A DNA stretch of 64,000 nt from Mugil cephalus (taxonomy: Eukaryota > Chordata > Actinopteri > Mugiliformes > Mugilidae): contig NC_061777.1 in NCBI RefSeq assembly GCF_022458985.1, positions 18,999,668-19,063,667 on the forward strand. Reading direction: 5' to 3'. Positions within the stretch are counted from its first letter, which is position 1. Each line of letters begins with the position of its first letter. This document shows, in pieces, positions 12,255-28,059 of this stretch. Below the pieces are notes generated by a model, which had not been told where the DNA came from, ran no database searches, and saw only the letters and a list, made by a program, of their open reading frames with translations. The position numbers and the translations under genes are program-made.

Positions 12255-15200
12255 CTACAGGTATGTATCCTGCTCTGTGCTGCTAAGGCTTTGTGTGGAT
12301 CGCTGAAGAGCAGATTCTTTGGCGGGACCAACGTCTGTTGGAGGTGCTTTCTGTTGGGGAGGTGAGTCCGTGTTGTTTTGTGGCACAGCATCTGGAATCA
12401 TGACGGGAGGTGGGGCGGGTGGGTCGGAGGGCGGAGGAGGAGGGTCACTCGGGATAGGGTAGGGATTAGGGTACGGATTAGGGATCTCCACGACGGGCTG
12501 AGATTTTTTCATACTCTCCTTCTTCTTCTTCTTACTCATCCTCTCCTCCTTGCCCTTCTTCAGCTGCAGCGCAGACGGAGGCCCCTCGAGTATGATAGTG
12601 GGGTTCTGCAGCAGGTCCTGGTGTCTCGGTGGCTCAGCCCGCATGATGAGCTGAGCACCGTGCATCCTCGGGGGCGACTTGAAATTCAGCTCTCCGTGCT
12701 TCTTCTTCCAGCGCTTCAGCTGGGTGTGATGCTCTCTTTCCACGTCTCGCGCCGTCACTGGCACCTCGAGAATCTGGATTGGGAAAAGACACGTCACCGG
12801 GTCACAACCGGACTCGCACAAAAGGCACCGAGAACAGGGCCGCTGTGGCTGGAAAATACTGTACGTTTCTTGCGTGTTCGGCCACTGTGCTAGAAATGTG
12901 AACTTTGTCAGTAAATGCCAAAGGGTCTTAGAGTGCTGTGGTCACTCACAGTGAAGCCAGCCCTGCATATAAGAGGGAGTATTGTTATGGCAGACAGAGA
13001 CTCACACAAAGCTCAGCGCAGGAACCAGACACTGAACAACCAGCACTCTGCTCAAGATATCGGTTAATCACTTTAATTCACTCTCTCTGCTCTCAGGCTT
13101 GTGACTGCAGCTCCCTGTCTGGTATCTGCTTTAGCACAATGTAGCATGCCATTTGAAATACTATTCCTGTTGTAAAAATATGGAAACTACCGTCTCCCAT
13201 ACATCACATTCTCTCTCTAGAGTGTATGTTATAGATCAAGCACGACAAGCCAAGAGATGAGAAGTGAGTTATAATCACTCCTAAAAAAGATGAACATGAA
13301 GAAAAATCAACTACATCTAAGGTTTTGGGCCATGATTTTTACCCATGTGTCTCATCAAAAACTGAACCCAATATAGATTCAGCTTTTGGATACAGACCAA
13401 ATTCAACTCTAGGTGTATTTTACAAAGTTAGTGGAAATAAAAGGTCAAAATCAACAATGTACTTTTCTATGAACCTTTCTGCAAAGTAAATAGTTAATGA
13501 CAAGACATCTGGACAATGACTTAATAGTTTCTCAGTACACCACGTTTATCCTTTGCACTCACGTCTCGGACGAGGAAGCCCTCTTGCATGTATCGAGGCT
13601 CTATGGCCTTGAGGAGCTCCATGGTCTCATACTGGCCCTGACAGGCCTTCAGCTTCTCACGGGTCCCCAGCATGCATTTCAGCAGGACCAACCCCACACG
13701 AAAGATTATCTTCACTCCTGAAGGAGGAAGAAGAAACAAGTGTGAAGGTTTCAGTGCGTGAGTGTTCTTGTGTACCGCGTTTCTGCGATACTGTGTGCAG
13801 TTGGTACCGTCGCAGAGGAACATGTCCCAGACACGCAGCACGGACGCCCAGGGCAGAGTCCTGGAGAAGGCACACATAAACCATTCGGTCATGTAGAGGA
13901 TGGGTTCGATCTTATGTTTCTCCAGGTGCCGGTAGGCCAGCGGGCAGACACGTCGCAGCAGAGCAAACAGGATCTCTCCGTCTAACTGTATAGCTTCCTA
14001 AAAAAGACACAGGTACGGAAGCATGAACAGAGAAAATAAAAACCCTAGCGGTCTGTATTGTCAGAACTGAAACCTAATATGCATGGTGATGTTTATCCCT
14101 TAAAATAAAACTGTATATTTATATAAAATTCATAAAAAAATAATATTACAGATACCCGGAGGTTAAATTATTGACACACAATGCTTTATTCATTTAATTA
14201 GCCATGAGGCAACCAAGCAGCCAATGTTAAGTTATGGTTTGACAAGACTGACAACGCCCCGCTGGTTTCACCAGAAAGCTACGACAACAACAAAAACACA
14301 TTCCAGTTTATTGTAGATGGTTAGTTACTGTGGAAGATTGTTTTTGTAACCAAAAAGTCTAACGGAGTTATGCTCTCTTTGCATTTTCAACACCTGTTGA
14401 TGTCATCATAAAAGCTTTCAGGAGTTTCAGTCTCACCAAGCCGGGGCTGTAGTAGCCAGGAAGATACTTCTCACAGATTTGGACCAGACCCCAGAATGCA
14501 TCCTGTGGAAACAAATACAGACGACGTAAGGAAAAACTCACTGTCCTTTTTTAGAGGATTGTTCTTTCCTCACGTGAAACTTGGACAACAGTGGAAATGT
14601 TGTACACTTGTTTAATTCAGCCATATAGAAACACTTTTAAGCATCGAAAACTGACCATCTGGTGCACATGTTCTGCGGCAACGCACACACCACAGCTGGA
14701 AACGCTAAAGTGAATGAGTGAAATTTGTGTTTGCATTGGATTTTGATGTCAGATGACGCCCCAGACTTACTCTGTGGGTTTATAGATCTGGCTGCAATGC
14801 TATGGTGACTTATTATGGGTTAAGAAACTATAAACTCTTGTAAATTCATTATTCACTCTCTGGTGAGTGGCTCGTGGGTTTATCTGCAGATGACATCATG
14901 TGTACAGTGTGCTTGCTGTTCAGGATAAAAATAGACTTCTTCAAGGTCACAAATTACAAGTGAGTCATATAAAATAGAAAAAGGAACATGGGGTTTCTAG
15001 TTTTATACTGAATTCCAACGTTACAGACCAAAATAACTTTTGAACAGCACATCTGCATCAGAGAAGACAGTTTATACAATGTGAATGCAGTACCTCAGCA
15101 GGCATGTGCATAAGTAACACAGCAGCAATAGGAGCCTGAGCCTGGCAGTATCCCTCCTCTGGTCTGTAGAGCGTGTAGGCCTTCAGAACACGGAACAGGT

Positions 15201-18200
15201 CCTGCTGCCTGCACCGAGTCAAAACACAAACAGAGACAACGTTAAGATGAACTAAATGTCAAACTAGACATGGACATGAGTCCCAGAGTCTAATGTCAGA
15301 TCACATCAGACAGCTTACCCGTGCCCTCCCCGTGACACAAACATCTCATGAAATGGAAACTGTCGATGGAGGTCTTTCTCGATCACATCGATCCATTTGG
15401 GGTCACCTGGCTGGTTGTCCAGCTCCTGACATACAAACACAGAGGACATGTGAGATCTTTTTACCAGAACTGTTTTCCAGAAACTTTCAGTGATAACATG
15501 AATACTTATTGGATTAAACGATTTGTATTAAATTAGTGTAAAACTGCTTATTTGAAAGGCAAGTTCTGAACCTAAAAGTGAGCTGGCTCCAGCCCTGTGC
15601 AATAAACATCAGGGTTCTCAAACAACCACTGATGCGTGACCATGGTTTCAGTAACAATTTCATGAAATTTAAAAAAGAAATGAGTCCTAAATACACCACA
15701 AAGCAAATCTGTAAGGAAGAAGTGAAAGAGGAAGTTCTCTGACCTGAAACTTTCCTTGGTTTTGCTCTTTCTTCACCTTCCCCCCTGACAGGTAGAGCCA
15801 CGCACGGCCACGGAGGGCAGGAGGGATTCCTTTCTGGCACCGAAGCCTCACCTGAGACCCGAAACAACATTATTTCACCTAATAAATATCACCTCAGGGA
15901 AACTAGAATGGGAATGACTCAACGAAATCCAAGAAAGACGTTAAGCAATCTAGTCAGTGTACAGTCAGTGGAAAGTGGACCTGCCACATAGTATTGGTTC
16001 CTTTTCTTGAATTCATGCGAAACACATTTACTATGTAGTCCTGAAGGCTGACTGGCAGCTCACATTTAGGAGGATGTGTTAAGAATGAACAAGAATTAAT
16101 ACAACATTCTTCTACCTCAAAAAATCTAAAACAAAGAGGTTAATTAAATAAAGTGTCCTCGCGTTTATACAGTCCCTCTATTTCTGTAGGACACAGAAGA
16201 GTGGAGGGGTGGTTTAGTGGTTCTAAACTGCACATTTAAGTGTCTGTTACAGTAGATTTTCTCCCATCTCATCATTAAAATGTATTTACTTAAAATTTAT
16301 TTCATAGCAGCAACACATTACAGGTTAAACTGGGATAACATACATGCAAACTCTCCATTAAAAACAATGTCTGGACACGTGGTTGTTTGATCTAATATAT
16401 AAAGACTATAGATATATATATATAATGTTTGTGAAAACCTTCTGATATAAAGACCTCGGTACAGATATGCCTCCCATCGCTGCAGTAGTGTTCATTTCTA
16501 GACATTTTTGTATTTGTTTTTTCTGATATGAAGCTGGCAGACTTCCTGAAGGATAATACAGTTATTGCTGAACTCCTACTATCAATCAATGTAGCATAAT
16601 AAGGGATAAGAAACAGGTACGGTAAGTGAAACTCCCTGCTGCTAATGTTGACATGTGTTGTTTAAATACATAGACAGATCATTCTTCATCACACCTATAT
16701 TACAGAGTTGTCTCATAGGACAATCAAAACAGCCCCACCCTGAATCTGAGACTATTAATTTGTCACATGGGGCAATGAAGGGATGGGTTGTGTCTTGCTC
16801 GCTGCTGACTCATAGAAATGAGATGAAGCTGCAGCGCTGTAGTGAATCGCTCAGAGCGCTTCACGCAGAACCCGCCAAACAAGTAGAACTGCAAACAATG
16901 TGTTCACTTCTCTTGGTGCAATCAAGTACTTAAGCAATACTATGCACATTGTTTGATCATGTATATAAAAGCACTCAGGGCTAGAAACTGCTTACTGGAG
17001 ACAATGTGATAGAGCTAAGCTCAAGAACCCTGTTAGACGAAGGTATAATAGGAGTATTTCAGACATAAAAACATGCCACGTGATATTTTGTTTCACTGAG
17101 TTAACACCCTGGTGCTGACCTTATTGAATCTCTTGATCATCCACTTGTCCCAGTGGCTAAGCATGTCCAGCCACTTCACCTCCCTTTGCCTGAGCACCTC
17201 GGGGGGCACGTCCTGAGCTCTGCGGGTGCAATGGTGAGAAGATGGAAAACATACATTTTAAATTTTGCACTTTTAATCACGATTAAACCAGATGAGACTG
17301 ACCAATGCCTTAACACTTCTTATTTTTGCAAAAGGGCATGGGCAGGGTGAAAAAAGGCTAAGAATTTTAATTAAGTCCGAAAGAAACCTCCAGTTGGTAC
17401 AGGCATAAAAAGGCCGTTGTTAGGGGGTTATTCCTTCGAGACAGCACAACACAGAAGAGAAAAGCTTAGAAGGAAGGCACCACATCGTTCCGCAAGCGTG
17501 ATCAGATCTACATGTGTTATTATCACTCGTTTGCAGTCGGTAAATTGCGCAATGAGTAAAAATAGCAACTACTAGTTCTTGTTTTGAGGTGACAATAAAA
17601 GATGCAAACGCACATGTTGCCCAGCCAATTACGCAGCCTGTTCTAGCTCAGGGAGCTACAGTCAGGGTTTGCCTGCTTTATGATATAATTTAACTGCAAA
17701 AGGTTCAAAGCCAAATAAAAGAGAGAACTCTTGCAGGAAAAGGAAAACGTAAGCAAATCCAAGCTACATTATGAACCGGTCTGATGCTTTACCAAGTATG
17801 TAATTATCTCATAGGCACAAGCCTGTAATTGTAGGCCTCACGCGTCTTCAAAGAGCACTTCTTTTATTTATTTATTTTTAAATTTAGGGCAACCCTCTTT
17901 CAATTAAAAGTGTAAGCTGTGTGTTGTCAATCAGTGCAAGATGTTACACTCAGACTTCAGCTTCCACAGCCGTTACAGGGGGGTAAGTTACCTTCATTGC
18001 CAAAAAAAAAAAAAAAAAAAGTGTAAGTTAAACTCTGGGTTTGTGACTAAAACTGAGCCAAAAGAGGCCCCTCCAGTAATGGGGCACCCGAGCTGTGGCT
18101 TCTAGTCTGCCAAAACTTCAGAAAACAGGAAACTCCCAGCCAGCCGGTGCCTGGCGCAGCTTTCACCCCCTCCTTCCACTATTTCGGTGCTGTCATGTGT

Positions 18201-18845
18201 GCTTTAAAGCCGACAGTAAAAAAGAAAAGGAAGAAAACGGTATCTTGTCTCCAATAACTTAATTCAAACTAATCAGACAGTGAAAACTCCTCAATTTAGC
18301 TCCCGGCGCAAATTAAGTGTGAGTGGCAAATTATATCTCTATAAAACCGTATATTATGGGATTACGGAAGAAATATACACGTTTACATTCTACCTTCATG
18401 CATCTTGCTTTGACATTTGCCACAACGAGGGAGCCGTAAAAATGAATGTGCCACGCAGCTGGTTGGGAGCTCTGTTGTTTAGAGGCACCCAGAAAAGAAC
18501 CACCAACACAACCTCCATTTCTAAATTACTGCCATGCATTCAACTTTAACTGCAAATTTACCACCCACGTATTATTTTTTTTTTAGCCAAGAGTACGTTG
18601 GAGCAACAACGAAGGGAAAGTCAATGAGAATGAATCACTGGAGAAGTTTGGAAACAAACTTACGACGCCTCCGAGTGCTGCTGAGCCCCACCAATAAATC
18701 CATATCTATCGGTCTGTCTGTCGCTGGTGAAGCCGTTGATCTCCGAGTCGGATCCCAGGGAGCTCTCGTCGTCAATGTGGCTGCTGCTAATAGTCCTGAT
18801 ACTCCTGGTATCCACGGACTGACGACCGTTTTCTATCTTGGCCAT
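12255..18845 (-). CDS. tbc1d10a: TBC1 domain family member 10A (EPI64), Rab GTPase-activating protein
   Basis: Nine coding exons give 513 residues: 18664-18845, 17120-17219, 15744-15851, 15319-15425, 15094-15208, 14437-14502, 13808-13997, 13563-13717, 12255-12773. All junctions are GT-AG and phases agree. The start sits in a strong context (ACCATGG) and the N-terminus carries the family's SSLGSDSE stretch. The TBC domain spans roughly residues 95-310. The catalytic arginine motif IEKDLHR (Arg151) and glutamine motif YCQ (Gln188) are both intact, so it should be an active Rab GAP. The tail (about 340-513) is basic and proline-rich and ends in DTYL, the PDZ ligand by which human EPI64 binds EBP50/ezrin complexes in microvilli. 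Human TBC1D10A is 508 residues, so length fits. The gene is co-directional with sf3a1, as in the human 22q12 neighbourhood. Confidence 0.96.
18001..18020 (+). repeat. Poly-A tract in tbc1d10a intron 1
   Basis: An uninterrupted run of about 18 A lies in the first intron. I see no matching retroposon body beside it with certainty, so it is best treated as a homopolymer. Confidence 0.8.
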
Positions 18846-19995
18846 GGTAGCAACAAAGCTAACAGGCTAACGTTGACAGCTCCCGAGTCAAATCTGCTCT
18901 TCTGAATATGTTGTCGACTGCATCGACGCCATCATTTCTCGAGGCGGGTTAAACTTTCCAGCAATTGTTCTTGTAAAAATTACTTAACTGCGCGTCAACT
19001 GTGGGGCCACATCAAAGATCGTATGCATCAGCTGGCTAGGTTAATTTCGCTTATTTCCATTTAACATTAGCTAGCTAACGGTGGCTAGCTACCGTAAAGT
19101 TAGCCGTAACCGCTCGTGCCAACGCAGCCCAAAACTATTTCTAAACTCAGTCCGAAACAGTACAATAAACTACATTATCGCCTCAGTGTCCCCAGTTAGG
19201 TATTTACTAACTACACCAGCTGGTTACAAGACTAGTTCATTATGTCCTCAACTAACGGCGTCTTGGTGCGCTGCCCTGCTGCCTGTCATCTAGAGTTTAC
19301 TGGACAGATTTCTTTCTGTCTCCCCCAGCAACAACAACCCGGCCTGCCGTCCTGTGTTCATTACCGTCGCAATGTTATGGCGAACCCTAGTGGTCATCTG
19401 TGATTCATTTAATACAACGAGTCCGTTGTAACGATTCTTGCACAAGTCGTATTCGTATTCTGCGTTTATTTAAAATAACAAGGAGGGAAAACAGTGTTTT
19501 CATTGTGAGGGCTGCGGCTTGTAACACTACTGAATTGTGTTTAAATATACTTAATTCTAATAATTGTAGTACACTTTTGACTTGAATTCAGTTCAGTGTC
19601 TAACTGTAGATGTTTCAGTCATGTAGTGGCTGGGGCTGTCTGTAACAAAACCAAATACATCCTTCAAAAGAATCATACACTTCAATTACCCCATTTCTTA
19701 ATCCGTTCAACATATACTGAACGTTAGTTCAGTATATAAGAGTTATGAAGTTATAATGCTTTTACACATTGTACCTAACTTTTTTCTGCATCCTTTTTGC
19801 CAACTCCTGTCTTTGTGTAATGATGCTACTGGATACCTAATTTTCACAAGAACCTGATGTCTTGCCAAGCAAGTGTAAATGTTTTTCTGTTTGAGCAGCC
19901 TGTGCATCACGTGACTTGCATTGATCCATGTCATGTTATTCAAACACACTGTAGTAGTCAGTTTATTCACCAACGAAAGGCTTTTTTAAAATTCC
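18846..19995 (-). promoter_or_regulatory. tbc1d10a upstream region and spacer to sf3a1 3' end
   Basis: This lies between the tbc1d10a start codon and the sf3a1 poly-A signal. The part nearest tbc1d10a (to about 19,400) is relatively CpG-rich, has GCTAGC/TTAGC-type short repeats, and should hold the promoter and 5' UTR. No TATA box is obvious. Further right the DNA is AT-rich and holds a perfect 11-bp palindrome at 19,712-19,737. Confidence 0.5.
19712..19737. repeat. Perfect 11-bp inverted repeat with 4-nt loop
   Basis: ATATACTGAAC at 19,712-19,722 is followed by GTTA and then by its exact reverse complement at 19,727-19,737. It lies between the tbc1d10a promoter and the sf3a1 3' end. It could be a short hairpin in RNA from either strand, or chance. 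Confidence 0.8.
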
Positions 19996-20001
19996 TTTAT
20001 T
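19996..20001 (-). other. sf3a1: sf3a1 polyadenylation signal AATAAA
   Basis: This canonical AATAAA on the minus strand lies about 275 bases downstream of the sf3a1 stop codon. It implies a short 3' UTR of roughly 0.3 kb. Confidence 0.65.
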
Positions 20002-20276
20002 TAAATGACAGAACATGATGGGGCTTTACTTATTCTTACAAGTTACCAACTGTATATCATCATGAACAAATCAGAATTTGAACCAATTACAATTTGAACC
20101 AACAATAATTATTACCATGCCTGTCAGCGACCGTATAATTCATTTAACATTTAGGAACAACATGTTCTTCACACAAAAGTGTATGAAAAATGCTATTTAA
20201 TTTCAAAAATGACCATTAAACTAAAATGACAAGACAGGACAGAGTCAAAAAAATCTCAATTTCCTCGCAGCGTGGC

Positions 20277-23200
20277 TCACTTCTTTCTTCCACCTCTCTC
20301 CTTCAGTGCCAAATGAATGACGGAACCGTTGCACATGTTGTAATAAGCCAGAGAGTTGGAATCCTTGATGAAAATACCCTAAAAATCCACAATATTTGTT
20401 AGTCGTTTGTCTCTACGCAGATGACATCACATGTTTCAACAAGGTTAAAAGAAAACTTTACCTCATACTGCAACTTCTGTTTTCCAGCTGGCATGCCTGT
20501 AGCTTCATGGATTTTGACTTTAATGACAGACACCTGTGGAAACATTGCATTTGCACATCCGTTAGAATGCAGCAGTGGCACTTGAATACATTCATGAATT
20601 AAGTACACTGAAGTACAATAAATATTTGCATACCTGGTCTGTGAGTGGGACAGTGAAATTGAGCACTTGGCCATTCAGCTTCCATTCGCTCTTATCCTGC
20701 ATGTTCGGCACCTGCACTTTAACTGCCACAGGACCCTGTAGATGGAGGGAAAAAATAGAAAAATTACAGCCCAACTTTAGATACAACATGTATATTAAAT
20801 TGAGGGAGCTAAAAATGTTCCAATTCTGTATTTTGTCTGCATGCTGGTGAAAGACTGTGCCATAGTATAGGAAATGTATTGCAATGCAACATATTTCCAG
20901 CACATCACTCATCTACAACAAACCTTGTTTCTACGGAGGAACTCCTCCTCTGGAATAAGGTTGTCTTCTGTCTTCATCTTCTTGCTGGCTGGCTCATCCT
21001 CATGAGGAGGGGGTGGATGGGAAGGTGGAGCTGGAGCAGAGCTTGGTGGCTGTGGTACTGGAGGAGCGGGGACAAATGCTGGAAGAAGAAAGAGGTCATT
21101 TAACTTAATTTCATGAAACAAACAAGGTGAGAAATGTTCTGTTGCTAAATTGGCAGAAGAGAAGAATCAATTTCACAGATGTTTAGAAGCTTTCATCTTA
21201 CCAGTTGGAACAACCATAGGAGGTGGTCTGGGGGCCATGATATGAGGTGCTGATGGGGGCATGGGAACCACATTGATGCGAGGGGCAGGAATCATGGGGG
21301 GCATCTGAGCTATAACTTGTCCTGGTGCAAGACGTACCACTGGAGCCACAGGTGGTCTTGGAATTACAGGTACAGCAGACAAAAGAGTTGTGCGCACTGG
21401 AGGGGCCACCTTGTGGAATAAACAAATTAGTGGATTATGAGGTATATATGCACAATCAAGAATTATGAAGAATACATCCTTTATAAAGCTAGTAACTTAC
21501 AGAGACAGGTGGGCGAGGTACAGATGTGATAGGAGGATTAGGTTTAGGCATATTGGAGGCAGAAGAAGGGATGGGAGGCTGGTGATGAACATCAGATGGC
21601 TTGCTTGGGCCAATTTTCTCCTTGGTGTCATCCTCTCCAACCAGTCCTTTGGCTTTGTGAATCGCTTCGATCTGCTCTTGCAGGGTGATGTTGGCCTGTG
21701 CTGCTTGCTGTGTGCGGGCCATACTTCCTGAATGCCCATCCCAGGTAACCTTTTGAGGGAATAGTTAAAAGATACAGAAACATTAATGTAAAGAAATTAA
21801 CTTTTGTGTAAACTATGTGGATTAAAACTATTCTGGTTCAAATTGAATCATCTAAGAGACTTATAAACCACAATTGTTCTCACCTTCTCCTCTGGCTTCT
21901 GAATTTCTTCTTCACCAATCTTTTTACCGATGGCTGTCTCTTCCACACCAAAGATATCGGTACGCCTCTCAGCCAGCTGTTTCAAGCTGCTCTCAATATC
22001 CAAACCAGGAGCATAGACTTCATCCTCTGTCTGTCTCTCTCTGATGCTACGGTCTCTTTGCTCCAACCAGCGCGGGTCCAGCAGACCAATGCGCATGTGC
22101 TCCTGCATCTTACTGGCTGGAATCTTCTCACCAGTAATTGGGGAGATGAGGTATTCATCTGAAACTGCAACTGGAGGCTGAGGCCTGGAAGCTGTGAGGA
22201 AAAGATAGCATGAGATTAACACACACTATACAAAGTAATAGCTTGTTATGGATGTAGTTTTCTTCCATCCAGGGAGTGCTGCTACCTTTGGGATCATAGT
22301 CTTTGCGAATAATAACATGATCTGGAGTTGGAGGCAGTGGGGGTGGCATTGGGTTGTCTGGTGGCAGTGGTGCCTTCATGCCATCATCATCATCATCAGA
22401 TCCCTGAAAAAAGAAGAATATTTACGTTACCAGAAATTATTGTTAGTTTACTTCTCTTCCAGCAGAGGGAAAGCAAACATGGGTGCTCAAAGGAAACATG
22501 TGTTGAGATTAATGGAAATTACATTCCACAAAGACTCACAGCACAGCGATTAACAACATCAATTCTAACCTCATCCATGTCCTGCACTTGGGTGTCCTGA
22601 TCAGGTTGTGAAGCGTGGCCGTCACGCCGATCCTCCCGCTCATCGTCTTCATCCTCACTTTCAACCTCCATTTCTACTTCCTCGCTCTCGCCATACTTCT
22701 CGTAGCGTTCTTGGATTAGGATTCGAGCACCAAGTTCCTCTGGTGTGGTGGGTGGGGGGAAGTGGCCTGGGGGAAGAGAGATACCATGAAAAATACATGA
22801 TTCATGAAACATGAAGGTATATTTAACGGATATATGGTTTAAATGTTGGGTTAAATTACCTTGTTCATTTGGCTGGAAATCTACCGTCTCAACCACTACA
22901 AAGTCATGCCAATCGATTTGGGCATATGCCACTCGTTCTTTCTCTCTTTCCTCCTCCTCCTTCTTTCTCTCACGCTCCTGGAACTTTGCCCACTCAACTC
23001 GGTACCTCACCTGATGGATGTGGAACAGGACAGCTGATTAATATGGGCAACAAGTTATTTAATAATTATTCTAAGAAACCATTTCAAATAAAACAGCTTA
23101 CCTGGTCCATAACCTCTCTTGGGTTCTCAGCCTCTCTTTTGAGTTTGGCCAGCAAACCTTTCGGAGGAATCAAAATCTGAAGGTACAAAGACAAAATACA

Positions 23201-24554
23201 ATTTAACGTCAACACGCAAACAAACGCCTATCATTTCAGAGAGGATTTTTTTTTTAGGTCACCTTAGTGTATTGTTCAACCAGTTTGGTGAAGTAGTTGA
23301 AAAGGCTGTGTTGTGGACGCAAAAAATCAAACTGGTAGTTTCTCTGTTCTTTCTGCATGAGCTGAGTGAGAAATTGGCGGCCATTGCGAGCAACAAACTG
23401 GGCTGTGAGCTTGACTACATCCAAATCAAACGCCGAGATTGATGGAGGATCTGCAATGAACTCAAACTCAGGTGGTGGTTCTTTGGGGACGACTGTCTCC
23501 TGAATGACCTGTGACTGCACCTGTTGATAAAGCATTAGATGTTAAGAACAAACAGTGCCAGTTACAAGCAATGATAAAAACCACACTGAAATCCAGGGTC
23601 TTACTTTTTGTGGAAGTTGCTGAGACTGCTGCATGGTCTGCTGCATAACCTTAGGCACTGCTGCAGATGGTTCTTGTGCTTTGCCTTCCTTAAATTCATT
23701 GACCTTGTGACGGTAGTAGGAATGGTAGGGATCATTGGGGTTGAGGAAATTAAACTTTGGATTGTTGATTTCATTCTGACGAATTCTTGCTTCAAACTCT
23801 GGTCCATTCCTGTGACATAACAAGAAATGTGTTATACCATATACATAAAATAGTGATTGTAGTTACATTAATACATAAATTTGATTACTAACCTGGCAAC
23901 AAAGCTGGCTGTCTTGTCAACGATGTTTCGGACTTCAGGAGGTGGATATATGATCCCAACGATGGGTTTGGTGGCCGGGGTTTCTTCCACGGGTGCATCG
24001 TTCTGCTGACAGAATTTACATGTGTTAGGTTGTCTTATGCAAAACTTGACACAAGATTTAGAAACAAGGAAATTAACTAAGTAAGCACCCTCACCGGGGA
24101 AATTTATTAAAAATATTTCTCCCAAGAACCCGACACTTTAGGTTGACAAAGAATCTGATAAAGTTGTTATTATGTTATTGAGAATAATAAACAGACTTAC
24201 AAGGTTACGGGGGCTTGCATAAGTATACCGTAAAAAAGCTTTACTGTAAAACTGTTAAAAAATCCCTTCAGATCCCTTCTAATATCAAATCTTAGATTAG
24301 GCTAAGAGGCGAATTAGCCATCAATGCTAACTGCATAGTAACAACATTTAACGTTACGCTTAGTCAAAATAGCTGCCAGATAATGAAAATTCTAATTCAT
24401 AAACAACGTTTACATTAGAGGGAAGGGTGAACGGATGACTAGTTAGCGGACAGAAAAGTATGTTAGCTACGTGACTACCATTAGCTTAGCTTAGCGGTAT
24501 CATTACCTTGTTGTTGGACTCCGGCTGAACTATCTGAACAGGCCCCGGCGGCAT
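20277..24554 (-). CDS. sf3a1: Splicing factor 3A subunit 1 (SF3a120)
   Basis: Fifteen exons give 785 residues (human 793): 24507-24554, 23893-24002, 23605-23809, 23263-23520, 23102-23176, 22860-23010, 22570-22766, 22286-22403, 21884-22191, 21501-21749, 21202-21409, 20924-21078, 20634-20735, 20462-20533, 20277-20378. The protein is the large subunit of the SF3a complex, which joins the 17S U2 snRNP and helps recognise the branch point. Two SURP modules are visible (about 43-97 and 157-210), then a charged coiled segment, an acidic DDDDD run, a long proline-rich stretch (about 555-670) and a C-terminal ubiquitin-like domain (about 695-785) ending in GGRKK, the part known to contact U1 snRNA stem-loop 4. 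Exon 2 has a CAGCAG tandem acceptor that could add one glutamine. The gene is head to head with ccdc157. Confidence 0.98.

Positions 24555-28059
<3,505 letters not shown>

Noticed and set aside
12378-12893. 171-codon plus-strand frame
   Set aside because: It is the antisense shadow of the last tbc1d10a exon, whose composition (proline and lysine codons) keeps the other strand open.
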